The notes: generated by a model from the sequence alone, not told the origin. Positions 1 through 11,420 are shown, numbered from the stretch's first letter. The stretch: 64,000 nt of DNA from Mercurialis annua (GCF_937616625.2 NC_065574.1:55580052-55644051); one strand, 5' to 3'. Made by a program: numbers and translations.

Positions 1-1
1 G

Positions 2-58
2 TTCCAGTACGGCGGCCAAAGTGATCAGGTGAAGCTGCAGATAAGCTACATAGATTAG
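2..58 (+). other. Possible 3' end of an unidentified coding exon
   Basis: The first 60 bases are clearly more GC-rich than what follows. One plus-strand frame is open from base 2 to a TAG at 56-58, giving 18 residues that end in QISYID; another frame gives nine residues that end at a TGA. This would suit the last exon of a gene starting left of the window and reading towards the XTH gene. The stretch is too short to identify. Confidence 0.2.
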
Positions 59-1317
59 AAGATCATCAGATAGAGGTTCTTTATTTGTTTTCCAAATATG
101 CATATTGACTAAAAGTCTTTGTTCCTGAAAAGCATTTTGTTTTGTAATATCAAACTTCTATTCTTGTCCTCATATATATATATATATATACCCAAATTAG
201 TTGTACAGTTAAAGAAAAAGTGGGACCATATATGACATTTGCCCGAGTTTATATATGTTATAGAAACATAAATTTGGTTCAAACACTACAATTTTTTAAT
301 GTTAGTGTTAAGTTTTTCTGAAAACTCATTGTGAGGTCTTAGAGTGAGCTTAAGCAAAACTCTTGCAAAGGTTACTTGTTTGTATGATCCTATCAAATAT
401 ATTTTAAAGTTTAGAATTCGCCAAGAAAATCTCAGGTTTTTTATGAACGCGTAGGACACATTAATTATATGATGATTAAGCATGACCCGGAAAAATACTT
501 ATAGTTTGTGATTCACCTAAGAAAACATAAACTGTGTGTGCACTTGTTAAAACATTGAGTGTAACTTCTAGCTGAGCTAGAGAGAGGGAACGTGTGAAAG
601 TTTTCTCTGTACCACAATAAGAGTGTGTATGTTGTTCTCAAATTTCTAATCGTCCATCAATCATCATTGCCATAACCTGCAGGTCAAAGATTTTGGTTTT
701 GAAGACATGGAATTCTTTTTTGAATATATACTTCCGCAAAGCATAATCCAGGGCTTAATCTGACCCGAACATGATTTCATTCTATTCACCAATGCCGACA
801 TCAGAAATGTTCCTTACTGAATTCATCTGAAAAATGATAAATCTAAAAAGTATTAAATAACAACATTTACTGCTAAATGAACACAAACAATAAGGAAGCT
901 TTGCTTCACCATAAACTCTGCTTAAGGAAGTTGCAAGAAGTTGAGACCAAAGTAAGATGGAAGTGTTAGTCCGACGCTACCATTAAGTTGTATGGGATCA
1001 CTAAATATGAGAGTTGAGAGGTTTTGATGAGTAGAGTGAAAAGTTTCTCTAATATGAAACAATAAACAAACAACCTATATTCTTATAAAAAAGTCATCGT
1101 TTACAAGTCACGGAAGTGAGTTATTCTGAAATATCATTTTTTGGTAATTTGCAAACAAACAAATTTTCACTTGGAACCTTCAATATGTTTTTGATAACAC
1201 ATTTTCTCTATAATAATATATTATTATTATGAAGTATATATAAAATTATGACAATAATACATAATATTCTACTTTTCTAAATTTTCTCTATTTTAAATTT
1301 ATAATATACAAACATGC
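59..1317. other. 3' flank of the XTH gene, no gene recognised
   Basis: AT-rich sequence downstream of the minus-strand XTH stop codon. It contains a (TA)n microsatellite at 172-190. On the minus strand there is a short exon-like piece at about 778-832, with a pyrimidine-rich CAG acceptor, ATG and 14 codons to a TAG; I could not attach it to any gene. Part of the interval must be the XTH 3' untranslated region. Confidence 0.5.
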
Positions 1318-4300
1318 TCATACCAGTAATGACATACTAAGATCATCAATGCTAGAAACAGCACGGGTTTGGCTCCTCCGCCTTGAGCGACGTTTACGAC
1401 TTTGATGGCTACCACCAAATTTCAATCTTCCGGTGTCTCTGTAACGATTCTTCTCATTCTGATCAATAACACATTCTGGCAGTGGCACGGAATACCTTAA
1501 ACTATCATAACAATACGAATAATACATAAATCGTTGACGAAATTGCCGCATTGCCGCACGTTGTTTGCGAGTGATGGTGGCGTAATCGGCGGTTAGCATT
1601 CGAGCATTGATCTCGTAACAGCCAGAAGGCATTGGAATTTGTTGGATGGGATCGACAGGGCAACCTTCGAGAACGAGATCCTTGTACTCGGACACAAATG
1701 GTGCATACTTGTAGTTCACTTTGTGTTTCCCCCCTGAGGTTGCCCAATTTGAGGCATCCCATATTGTGGCATATAGGGACATTGGCTTTGATGGATACTC
1801 GCTGCCCATTGCATCATTGCGTATCACCTCTCGGATCGGAACATCGTCGATAAAAAATCTGAAAATCGCAAAACATAAAATATATATGGTATTAGCTATT
1901 TACCAATGTCGTGCATCAACATTTAAATTATTATTTTATATGAGAATACAACTAACTTATGCATGGTTGATTTTTTTATTGATTTTTAACTATAATTTTA
2001 TATTTTTAAAATATATAAAACAAATTCTTTGCATATATCTTTACTTTATGAAAATATTATCAAAAATATCATTTGAAAATTTCAAGAGGAAGTAAATATA
2101 TTAAACTTCCAAAAACGGAGAACAACAGATGCAAGCGGGAGGAAAAACACTCCAATACGCAACATCAGAAAAAGAAATTGAAACAATTATAATTGTTTAA
2201 ATATTTTAAAGTTATTTATTCTAATATTTTGAAACATTCTTTTTACCATTGGTGAAAATAATATTAACCATATTTATCGTGATTATTTTCTTTAAATCAA
2301 TGAAAAGTCAATAAAAATCAAAAAAGTTAGATTCTCATTTACATTTACATAGACAACTTATATCAAATATTTGAAATATTATGCAAATAAATTTTAAATC
2401 AAACTACTATCAACCATTAGATCAAAAGTTTTTATTTTAAAGATTATACTAGCTAATTTGTATATAACTTTATATGTTATATATTAATAAGTAATAAAAA
2501 CATTATAGTACTACGTTCTTAAAAAGTGATGTTGTAGAATAATCCTCGAATATTTAAATTTAAATTTCGGTTAATTTGGATCATGTGCCATTATTAGTCC
2601 GCTCAGCTAATATCTTTGATTGGGGACCTAAACCGTTTAGATCAGTGGATGCTTGGTGGGATCACGTAGAATTTGAGAAGTTTGTTGATGATAGTTGGGC
2701 CACGGTCTGCACAAGAAAGCTGGGTTTGACAAGCAAACTGAAAGAGTTGCGTTACCTGATTAAAGCTTGGAACCAAGACACGTTCGGAGATCAGAGAAAA
2801 AAGATCAAAGAACTTACGTCTATGATTTTTGAGAAAGAAGCGCAGATTGACCTTCAGAGATGCACGGAAGAGGAGAAGGCTATGTTATGGAATCTCAAAT
2901 CCGAGTTATGGACAGCAGAAAAAAGGAACGAATCAATGTGGATGCAAAAATCAAGGCTGCGATGGAGTACAGCAGGAGACAGAAATACAAAGTTTTTCCA
3001 TAGTGTTTCTTCTAAACATTATAGAAATAACCACATTTCGACTATCCAAGTGGACGACTCAGCTTTTTCTAAACCTAGTGATATTCGATTTTATATTAGA
3101 GATTTCTTTAAATCTTTGTATAGTGCTAAAGAGGGTGTGGATTTTGACATCACGGGGTTATCTTTTGAGAAATTAACTGATATTCAGGCTAATGGTCTTG
3201 TTCGAGCTTTTAGTCATGATGAGATATTCAACGCTCTTTCATCTTGTGGAGAAAAAAAGGCTCCGGGTCCAGACGGATTTAATTTTTACTTCTACAAAAA
3301 GGCGTGGACAATTATGAAGAAGGACTTCTTGGATTTCTTTGATGATTTTTACGTCAAGGGTGTCCTGCCTAAGGGGATAAATACTTCTTTCATGGTTTTG
3401 GTTCCTAAAGTGGCAGGTTCGGCGAGTATTTCAGATTATAGACCTATAAGTTTGGTTAATGGCTTCTTTAAACTTCTATCGAAATCTCTTTCTCTGAGGT
3501 TGGCTCCTATGCTTAATAAGGTTATCTCTGGCAACCAGCATGCTTTTATAAAGGGCAGAAGCATCTTAGAGTGTTCTATGATTGCTAATGATCTCATTCA
3601 TTTAGCAACAAGGAGGAAGGATAGTTTGCTTGTCCTTAAACTTGATTTTCATAAAGCGTTTGATAGCATTGACTGGACTTACTTGATGTCTGTCATGCGC
3701 TGCATGAACTTTCCGCAAAAATGGTTGGATTGGATGATGGTCTGCTTATCTACAGGTACGACATCAGTTTTGGTAAACGGAAGTCCTGTAGAGCCGTTTG
3801 TATTGAGGCGAGGAGTAAGGCAAGGAGATCCTATATCTCCTTACCTATTTTTAATCGCGGTGGAGGGTTTAAAATGCCTGCTTGATAAATCGGCTGCTCT
3901 GGGATTTATTAATGGCTTCCGCTTTTCTACAGACTATGAGCCGCTCTCGATTCTTCAGTTTGCAGATGATACGTTGCTCTACATTCCTTATGATATAGAT
4001 CAGCTGCACAATCTGACACGGATTCTTCGCTGCTTTGAATTGATTTCAGGATTGACAATAAATTTTCATAAGAGTTCCATTATGGGAATTAATGTTTCTG
4101 AGATTGATTTACTAGTTGCGGCTGAAATAGTGGGGTGTAAGATTGATTCTTTCCCTATCAGATATTTGGGTCTTCCTCTATCCAACCGAAAATTATCAAT
4201 GGGGACATGGGACTATGTTATCGAACGGTTCAAGGGTCGGCTAGCTCTCTGGAAAGGAAATCTTCTGTCTCCAGCTGGGAGACTGATTCTAATCAAATCA

Positions 4301-7300
4301 GTTCTTTTCAGCATACCGGTTTATTTTATGTCAGTTCATAGCATGCCGAAACAAGTTATCAAGACGCTGGAGTCCTACATGTCTCGTTTTCTTTGGAAAG
4401 GTAATATTGCTAATCGAGTTCTCAGTAAAGTTTCTTGGGCGAAGATTTGTCGGGATTATGATACAGGAGGCTTGGGAATTACTAATCTTCTCATTCGAAA
4501 TCAAAGTCTTCTCTTTAAATGGGTGTGGAAGTTGCGGATTAACAGAGATGGTTCCTTGTGGTTCAATATTATCTCGTCATGCTCAGAGATTTATAGCTGG
4601 GACAGTTTACATAATGGGAGCGTCAGAAAGTTTTCTTATGTTTGGAAAGGAATACGGAAGTGTTGTTGCATGGATACGGCTGCCTGGAATACCTTCATCA
4701 CCAATGTTAGATATGAAATTGGTATCGGTAATTCTGTTTCCCTCTGGAGCGATAATTGGATGATAAATGGTCCAGCCTCTTCTCTATTTCCTCGGCTATT
4801 TAATCTGTCTAACCAGAAGCAAGCTTCTATCCGTGATATATGGAACTCAGGTTGGCGTTGGCGTAGGCGATTGCGCAATGCTGAATCTTCTTTACTACAG
4901 GCATTTCAAGATTTGTTAAATCATCTCGATGATAACTTAACCCATGCGGACAGTGTTCGCTGGAATTCAAGTTCTGGAATTTATTCTCCTTACTCTTTTT
5001 GTAAAGCCTGTTCTATTATGCTTGGGAGAGCAGAAGTGGATTTGAATTCTGTTGTTAGCTTAAGGGATTCTACTGCTGCTGCTTTACTTCCTGAACAACC
5101 AGCTCCTATTTTTGATGAGAACAATGTTGCAGCCCGTCGTTCCTCATTATTGATGGAGCTGACACGATTTGGTAGTGAGACGGATTCAGATTCAGCAAGG
5201 GGAAATGTGGCAATTCATCATTCAACTGCGAGGAACTTTCATAATGGTGAGGAAGCTAATTTTCTGAACAATGATGTTATAAGACCTGCTGCTGCTATTT
5301 ATCGTGTTGGTGATGATGGTGTTGAGAGATCTTCTGTCGCTGCTGTTGTTGAGAATGCGGCTGCCGTTGCTGGTTACTATGATGAGGAGGAGATGCCTGC
5401 TACTTTCAATGCTGCCGCCGCTGTTGATATTCTGTATGAAGGGTTAGAGAGACCTGCTGCTGCTGATTCTGTTCATTATACTGGGGATTTTGGGTCTACT
5501 ACTGCTGCTGATTTTGGTTCTACTGCTGCAAATCTTGGTTCTGCTGCTGCGGATTTCTTAAGACCAGCTAATATGGAGTCTCGTGATATACCAGGCATTG
5601 TGGATTTACCATTTAAGCAAATCTGGAAATCATTGGTTCCTCCTAGGATTAAATTCTTTATATGGCTTTCTCTCCACAATAGTATTCCTTCTCTCGATTT
5701 CTTGGCGAGACGTTCGATATTACATGTGGATAATTCTCTTTGCTCTATTTGTGGGGTTGTGGAGACTCAAGATCACATTCTTATACATTGTGATTTTGCT
5801 AGAAGTGTGTGGTGTGCTATTATTGAGAAGATTGGAGTAGCATGGACTTTTCCTAGAGTTTTTTCAGATTTCTGGATTCAATGGAAGGTCATCGTTGGCA
5901 GAGGTGATTATAAGATTCTTTGGCAAACATTATGGTTCTTGGTGGTATGGGAATTATGGAAGTGTCGGAATGAGCGTATTTATTCGAATTCAATAGCGAA
6001 TAAGGAGTCGCTTATTTTTAACTGCTTTTCTCAAGCAGTTTTTCATTACAAAATTTGTAATAAGGATTTTTGCTACTCCAGTTTGGATTTTTTTAGAAAT
6101 CCTCATTGTATTTTGTTTTCGGACTCTTGATTTTGCCATTTCACTATTCCGTAGCCTCTAGTGTGCTTCCTTATGTTGCCACTTCTTGTGCGAAAGTTTT
6201 AGTGTTTTGGTTTTGCCCTTTGTGGCTTTTTTAATATATTTATTCATCAAAAAAAAAATGTTAAAACTTCGTTTTAACTTTAAATGAAACAGGAATAAAC
6301 TAATATAAAATTTTAAAATAGAAGAATGGTAAGATAATAATAAGGGATAATGTAAAAAAAAAATTATAAACTATACATGTTTTTTTAATTTAATCCAAAT
6401 TTTAAAATGTCTCAATTCTATGTAAAAAGTTCCATTTTTTCTCAATTTGTTTCACGGGATCATAATATGCTCAGGTGGCGCTGTCAAAAATGATGCCCAC
6501 CTCAGTAAAATCACACCAACTAATGAGTGTCATATGTATCGAATTGAACAAAAATGCAACTTTTTCATACAATTGAGCCGTTTTAAAGTTCGTGATTAAA
6601 TTGAGAAAGTAGGTATAGTTTATTAATTTATTTATCACTCCTAATAATAATGAACTTCTAAAATGTTGGTTTTGCTTTTATTTTTTATTATTTTTCTTTA
6701 ATTTTATTATCTTTATTAATGGAGATTAAATTCATTGTTAAGAATAAGGTAAAAATAGATGAATACAAAGAACAGATAACACCATGAATAAGAAACAGGA
6801 ACAATATAAATTAGTTAAAAAATAACACTATTTAATTTAAAAAAATTACCTTAATTTATTATAGTGCCTATCATTAATAAATGTAGTTTTGTTATTTTTA
6901 TCATATACATAGTTTAAAGAAAATAAATAAAAAATTGGATATTTATTTAAATAAAATTCAACAAACAAATAAATTAATATTGTCATGCATGATTAAGGGA
7001 TCGAAATTGGTAACATTCAGATACATGCATAATATTCCAAAACTTTTTAAAGAACACAATTCAAGTTGGAAACTTCCTCCGTTTGCCTAACGACTTTATT
7101 TATAGCCATGATTAAGACAAATCAGCAAGACTAAATTTGGTCATAAATAAAAAAACTAATTTAAAATCCTTTCAATTTTATTAAATATAATAGATTATGC
7201 TAATAAATATATACTCTTCTTTATAAAATAATTTTTTAATTTAATTTAATTTCATTTTTATTTTAAAAAACTAATATAAATCTATTGAATGATCTGTTAT

Positions 7301-8823
7301 ATTTAATAAAATTCTGATCAAAAAATGTTTACGAGAAACAAAAAAAAGAGGATGAATAAAAAATAAGGCAACTTTTTAGAATAAATTGGAATTGTATTTC
7401 ATAATATTTGACAAAACGGTTGTCCACTAGTTATCCATTATATTAGCATCCCACACGCAACTCCCATCTTTTCTCTCCCTTTATTTGACTGTCTCTTGTA
7501 AAATTTGTAAATTTAAATAAACCTAATCGATTTTTCTTACTATATTGATACCTATATGAATTTAGATAAATATCATTTCAATTGGTTAATTTTACATTAA
7601 AAGAATAGCTTTAAATGCATCAAATATATAATCTTTTAGTAATATTTTTATTTTATTATTAAATTCAAGACAAACTCGAGAAATCAAATGGCATTCAATT
7701 TCGAACTGGATATTGTATAACACATAAGAATTTAAGCTCAAATTTGGCATAGCTCAAACTCGCCTGGTTCACAACCATAGATCAAGCATTCTCATTATCA
7801 TCAACATTAATAATTTTAATTTTATTCAATTAATTTATTCTAATAAAAATTTACGTTTCTAGCCTGAAACTTTTTATCTTATTCATTGATCATAATTAAA
7901 AATCAATTAAATAATAATAAGGATGAAGAGTTTAGAGGGATATAGAATAAATGAGGAGAAAAAGACTTACATAATTTTATGGTGTGTCCAGAGAATGCTG
8001 TATCTATGGAATTCTTTAGAGGGATCGAACCATAATCTATATCTTTCTTCTCTGCCATGGCCTGTGCTTCCATTACCATACAAGTTTGTCTGAAATCTCC
8101 ATGGTTTTCCTGGTATGTTTCCTAAGAACTCAAAGTCTAATTCGTCGTGATTCTTCTCGAACACTTCTTGATTTGATGTCTGCAGTTCAATCAATTATTA
8201 ATATGCCTAGTTCAACAACTTCTTAGAGGTATTTATAGTAATATAATTTATCATCCACACACTTACGGATTATTTACACTAACTGTTTGTTTATTAACTA
8301 ATTCGAATTCTAATTGTTTCTAAATGTTTATTCAATAATTTGATTATTCATACCAGTATTCATGCGTTGTTTTCATCAATTTTATGCCAACTGGAGTTCT
8401 ATATGATCGTCGTGAAAATAGAAAAGAAAGCAAAAAATAAATGAGAAAAGAAAAAGAGAATGATGAATGAGTTACGTAGAAGGCAACACATAAACCGGCT
8501 GTATAATCTCCGGGCAACTTGATGTTAGCGCTGAAGAATCCATATTTGTACATTCTCGATGAAATAAAACCCGAGCCTGAAAATAAATTTATTTATAAAT
8601 CAAACTCAAACTCAAAATCAAAGTATATTAAAATGATCAAGATACCGGTGAAGCGATCGAGAAGCAATCGGACGCTTCTGGCGTTGGGAGAGCGAACGAG
8701 ATTGGAATCTCCAAAGAGAGGACTGTAACCTTCATCGAAAGAAATGGTGGAGACGTTGAAATCTGCATTTGCGACGGCAAATATGAGATTGAAGAAGATG
8801 AAAAAATATTTTCTGATGATCAT
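1318..8823 (-). CDS. Xyloglucan endotransglucosylase/hydrolase, group III (XTH29/30-like)
   Basis: Cell-wall enzyme of family GH16 that cuts and rejoins, or in group III hydrolyses, xyloglucan. Exons: 8823-8646, 8576-8476, 8179-7971 and 1858-1318, about 342 residues. The start MIIRKYFFIFF gives a clean signal peptide ending near ANA. An in-frame ATG at 8862 adds 13 residues but lies only about 12 bp from the TATA box, so it is less likely. Exon 3 carries the catalytic motif HDELDFEFLGN followed by a sequon (NGS). Exon 4 carries the XET C-terminal domain (YYSYCYD, LPEC) and a very basic tail (RKRRSRRR), as in XTH27-30. The usual WTPHK is WTHHK here. All three introns keep the frame. Intron 3 (1859-7970) holds the antisense LINE and MITEs, so correct expression needs a 6.1-kb intron to be removed. 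XTH29 and XTH30 cannot be told apart here. Confidence 0.93.
2572..6258 (+). mobile_element. 5'-truncated non-LTR retrotransposon (plant L1-type LINE)
   Basis: The element lies in XTH intron 3, antisense to the gene. It begins at the very end of the endonuclease domain (DHVPLL), continues through the reverse transcriptase and zinc-binding region, has a short 3' untranslated stretch (6131-6248) ending in TTCATC, and finishes with ten A at 6249-6258. This is the usual result of incomplete target-primed reverse transcription. The left edge is approximate; an in-frame TAA lies at 2561. No exact target duplication is visible. The AT-rich flanks near 2561-2576 and 6259-6280 are only loosely similar. 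The long open frame suggests a fairly recent insertion. Confidence 0.9.
2576..6130 (+). CDS. LINE ORF2 fragment: reverse transcriptase with zinc-binding C-terminus
   Basis: Open frame of 1184 codons with no frameshift. There is no true start: the first codon is TTG, and the sequence enters inside the endonuclease-RT linker. RT landmarks: APGPDGF (about residue 230), LKLDFHKAFDSIDW (motif A), GVRQGDPISPYLF (motif B) and LQFADDTLL (catalytic FADD, about residue 463). The C-terminal zf-RVT domain reads FKQIWKSLVPPRIKFFIWLS and then C-x2-C...H-x4-HC. Between SPYSFCKACS and FKQIW lie about 185 extra residues (822-1005) rich in Ala, Asp, Glu and Asn with repeated AAAD/AADFGST units, where most plant LINEs have a short linker. 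With the endonuclease missing, this copy should not move by itself. Confidence 0.88.
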   Translation: MDHVPLLVRSANIFDWGPKPFRSVDAWWDHVEFEKFVDDSWATVCTRKLGLTSKLKELRYLIKAWNQDTFGDQRKKIKELTSMIFEKEAQIDLQRCTEEEKAMLWNLKSELWTAEKRNESMWMQKSRLRWSTAGDRNTKFFHSVSSKHYRNNHISTIQVDDSAFSKPSDIRFYIRDFFKSLYSAKEGVDFDITGLSFEKLTDIQANGLVRAFSHDEIFNALSSCGEKKAPGPDGFNFYFYKKAWTIMKKDFLDFFDDFYVKGVLPKGINTSFMVLVPKVAGSASISDYRPISLVNGFFKLLSKSLSLRLAPMLNKVISGNQHAFIKGRSILECSMIANDLIHLATRRKDSLLVLKLDFHKAFDSIDWTYLMSVMRCMNFPQKWLDWMMVCLSTGTTSVLVNGSPVEPFVLRRGVRQGDPISPYLFLIAVEGLKCLLDKSAALGFINGFRFSTDYEPLSILQFADDTLLYIPYDIDQLHNLTRILRCFELISGLTINFHKSSIMGINVSEIDLLVAAEIVGCKIDSFPIRYLGLPLSNRKLSMGTWDYVIERFKGRLALWKGNLLSPAGRLILIKSVLFSIPVYFMSVHSMPKQVIKTLESYMSRFLWKGNIANRVLSKVSWAKICRDYDTGGLGITNLLIRNQSLLFKWVWKLRINRDGSLWFNIISSCSEIYSWDSLHNGSVRKFSYVWKGIRKCCCMDTAAWNTFITNVRYEIGIGNSVSLWSDNWMINGPASSLFPRLFNLSNQKQASIRDIWNSGWRWRRRLRNAESSLLQAFQDLLNHLDDNLTHADSVRWNSSSGIYSPYSFCKACSIMLGRAEVDLNSVVSLRDSTAAALLPEQPAPIFDENNVAARRSSLLMELTRFGSETDSDSARGNVAIHHSTARNFHNGEEANFLNNDVIRPAAAIYRVGDDGVERSSVAAVVENAAAVAGYYDEEEMPATFNAAAAVDILYEGLERPAAADSVHYTGDFGSTTAADFGSTAANLGSAAADFLRPANMESRDIPGIVDLPFKQIWKSLVPPRIKFFIWLSLHNSIPSLDFLARRSILHVDNSLCSICGVVETQDHILIHCDFARSVWCAIIEKIGVAWTFPRVFSDFWIQWKVIVGRGDYKILWQTLWFLVVWELWKCRNERIYSNSIANKESLIFNCFSQAVFHYKICNKDFCYSSLDFFRNPHCILFSDS
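6344..6641. mobile_element. Mutator-type MITE with 9-bp target duplication
   Basis: A 298-bp element starts GGGATAATG and ends TATCACTCC. Its arms form a long imperfect inverted repeat, with ATAAACTATAC and the CTCAATT neighbourhood recurring inverted near the right end. It is flanked by identical TAATAATAA at 6335-6343 and 6642-6650. A 9-bp duplication with GG..CC ends is typical of MULE derivatives. It sits in XTH intron 3, about 85 bp after the LINE A-tail. The duplication is itself AT-repetitive, so some chance match is possible. Confidence 0.72.
7173..7317. repeat. Short foldback (imperfect inverted repeat) in XTH intron 3
   Basis: Bases 7173-7197 and 7291-7317 are nearly perfect reverse complements, built around TTTTATTAAATATAA, with about 95 bp of AT-rich loop. 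This could be a decayed MITE. No target duplication could be fixed. Confidence 0.45.
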
Positions 8824-8874
8824 TGATGATTTTCTCAGATTACAAATCAATCTTGTCTTCATTTCCTGACTTCC

Positions 8875-8886
8875 TATTTATATATC
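8875..8886 (-). promoter_or_regulatory. Probable TATA box of the XTH gene
   Basis: Read on the minus strand, the sequence is GATATATAAATAGG. It lies about 12 bp upstream of the ATG at 8862 and about 52 bp upstream of the ATG at 8823. Plant start sites normally lie 25-35 bp after TATA, which would place the start site near 8845-8855 and favours the downstream ATG. Confidence 0.6.
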
Positions 8887-9623
8887 AAACAAACAAGCTA
8901 CGTTAAGGAGGTGCAATTGTATTATGTGTGTACGTTAATGCCCTTTGTAATCTTCTTGTATTGCCAATTTGAGATGATGTGTGTTTTAAATTTATTGTGT
9001 TTTTTCTTTCATTTTGTCATTCAATATAACAAACTCAGTACAAATGAATGGATAACTTTTTTGAAATATTGTTAAATTCTCAATTGTAACCTAAAAATCG
9101 ACTGACTCCCCACAAAAATTAATACATTGACTCTTAAAATCATCAACTTTTGGAAACCGGCAATTTATTATCCAAAAATATTACTATTTTTATAATCTAT
9201 TATGGATTAGTATTAAATTAATTATTCATAATGGTGAAGTGATGTCATAAAATAATCTACTATATATATATAAAACGGGTTTTTTTCCATGATTTGAGAA
9301 ATTGACACTTGGCATGTTTCTATTCGTTTTGAAAAAATACTCTTAATAATTTACACATTTTTTAGCACCTAAACCAAATTAACCATGAAACACAGGACAC
9401 CTTCTAATGACCTCACTAAATATTACTTACGTTACTGCATGATTTTAAAAGACATGAATAAATATCAAGAGAAGGTTTCATTTTTTGCACTTAACATTTT
9501 GATAATCACCTCCTTCAGAATTATAAATGCTTTTGCAATAATTGACCAACTTCTTAAATTGCTTACGTTTTAAAATTTCCTATAATACTATAAATATCAC
9601 AATAAGATGCAAACTTTTGTATT

Positions 9624-10025
9624 CTAGCTCAAAATCTTTTTGTGAACAAAATCAATTCTTGCATTTCCTTGTAATATCGCATATATAATATTGAAAGAAG
9701 CCCAAGCAAATTGCTGAGAATAGCTCTGATCAGATGATTCTTTATAAGCAGGAGCCTCCTTAAAATTTGTTGCTTCATCATTGTATGTTAACATACAACG
9801 TTAATTGCTATTCCACAAGCAATTAACGGGAAATCAATACCAAAATCCGAGCATTACCATTGAGTTGAGGACATTCTCATCTGTGTTTATGAGAGTTTGG
9901 GAAGCGAAAAATGAGGCATAAAAGATGAGGTCTATCTTTTGTATTATTTTTATTTGTTCTTCATTCTTATATTTGTTCATTTTTTCAGATTTTGTTTTAT
10001 GATACATCGTCTTATTACTATTCAT
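9624..10025 (-). other. Two adjacent short open frames in the Helitron, possible captured exons
   Basis: On the minus strand a 63-codon frame (10025-9834) ends NSMVMLGFWY, with a possible GTATTG donor near its end. It is followed by a 56-codon frame (9794-9624) containing EAPAYKESSDQSYSQQF and ending HKKILS. The second has coding-like codon use and amino-acid mix, unlike the surrounding AT-rich sequence. I do not recognise the protein. Helitrons often carry host gene fragments, but these could also be chance frames. Confidence 0.3.
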
Positions 10026-11040
10026 TCATTATTATATAGGTTAAATATTTTTGCGGTGAAAAGTTATAAAATGGTTATCAATTTTTTTTTATATAAAACA
10101 CTTATCTTTTTGTAAAACAACTATAGCTCAATAACATTTTTTGTAATTTTTTTTATAATAATAGGAATTGGAAGATTTTCTTATACAAACGAACACTTGA
10201 AAAAATAATTAATAGTTCGGTAAACATTAAGATATTTAACCCATTATTATCTTCAACAACTTTAGCCATTTGTTATTTCACTTTTTTATCATTAAAAATT
10301 ATAGTGTATAATTTTATTAATAAACGTAATAATAGATGTATTACATTTAAATTTAAATATTTTGAATAAAATATATATAAATTTTTAAAATAAACAATAG
10401 TATTTCTACAATAGATGAGAAGCAATTGATATCCTTTTTCATGTACAAAAAGCAATAAATTTATCCAAAAAAATAAATTAAACCACTAAATCTTTCTCAT
10501 TTTGGCTCATAAAATGATTCAATTAATTTCTTTCAAAAGTTTATAGTTATTTGCATTCTTTTTTTGTTATATTTTAATTGTATAAATAAAGAAAAAGAAT
10601 AGAATTTACGACGGTTTCTTGCAAGAGTCTGAATTGAAATTTCTGGAGTTTATAATGCATAATGAAAGAGAAAGATGAAGCAACAATTTCTATAATTGAG
10701 TTAAAGATTATACTGCTGCTCATATATATATTGATGATCATGATGATGTAAAGAAAAGGTTGGACTAAGAAGAAAGGGCACAACAAAAAACCAAATTGTT
10801 ATATCAAATGTTTCAAATGGACTGCTTCTATTACATTCATATGAAATTGTGCATTATGCATTGTGTTAATGGGGAAAAAATTCATAAATTAAAATTTAAT
10901 TGATGATAAGTAAATAAAAATTTATCGGAGATGTATATTATGCTAAAAATAATAGTAGCATATCAAATATATTATAAACAATTAAATGAAAGATTAACAA
11001 AAAAAAAACATAAACCATGGTACGGGGATTATATATAATA

Positions 11041-11420
11041 GGTCTAATGGCAAAAAAAATCCAAACCTTTACGATTTGTTGCAATTATATCCAAATCTTT
11101 TAATTTTTGCAATAATATCCAAATTGCATGTTTTGGTTGCAATAATATCCAAATTGTATTTTTTGTAGCAATAATAGTCAAATTGATGGCTAGACTTGTT
11201 GTTTTTAATTAAGATATTAGACTATTATTATGTTTTGATGTATAATAATATAGTAAAAGTCCCAAAAAATGACAAAATACTCAAAAAAATTCACATAAAA
11301 AGTACAATTTGGATATTATTGCAACAAAATAATGCAACTTGGATATTATTGCAAAAATTAAAAGGTTTGGATATAATTGCAACAAGTCGTAAAGGTTTGG
11401 GTTTTTTTTGCCATTAAGCC
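11041..11420. mobile_element. Mutator-type MITE inside the Helitron
   Basis: A 380-bp element with inverted arms of about 120 bp. It begins GGTCTAATGGC and ends GCCATTAAGCC, and motifs such as TTGCAATAATATCCAAATTG recur inverted. It is flanked by identical 9-bp TATATAATA at 11032-11040 and 11421-11429. The arms contain several tandem copies of a TGCAATAATATCCAAA unit. It inserted after the Helitron formed. Confidence 0.82.

Noticed and set aside
2829..3176. Overlapping plus-strand open frames inside the LINE
   Set aside because: They lie in other frames of the LINE ORF2 and show no family features.
2561..6280. A target-site duplication for the LINE
   Set aside because: AAATTTCGGTTAATTT and AAACTTCGTTTTAACTTT are only loosely alike and need gaps, so they were not called as a duplication.
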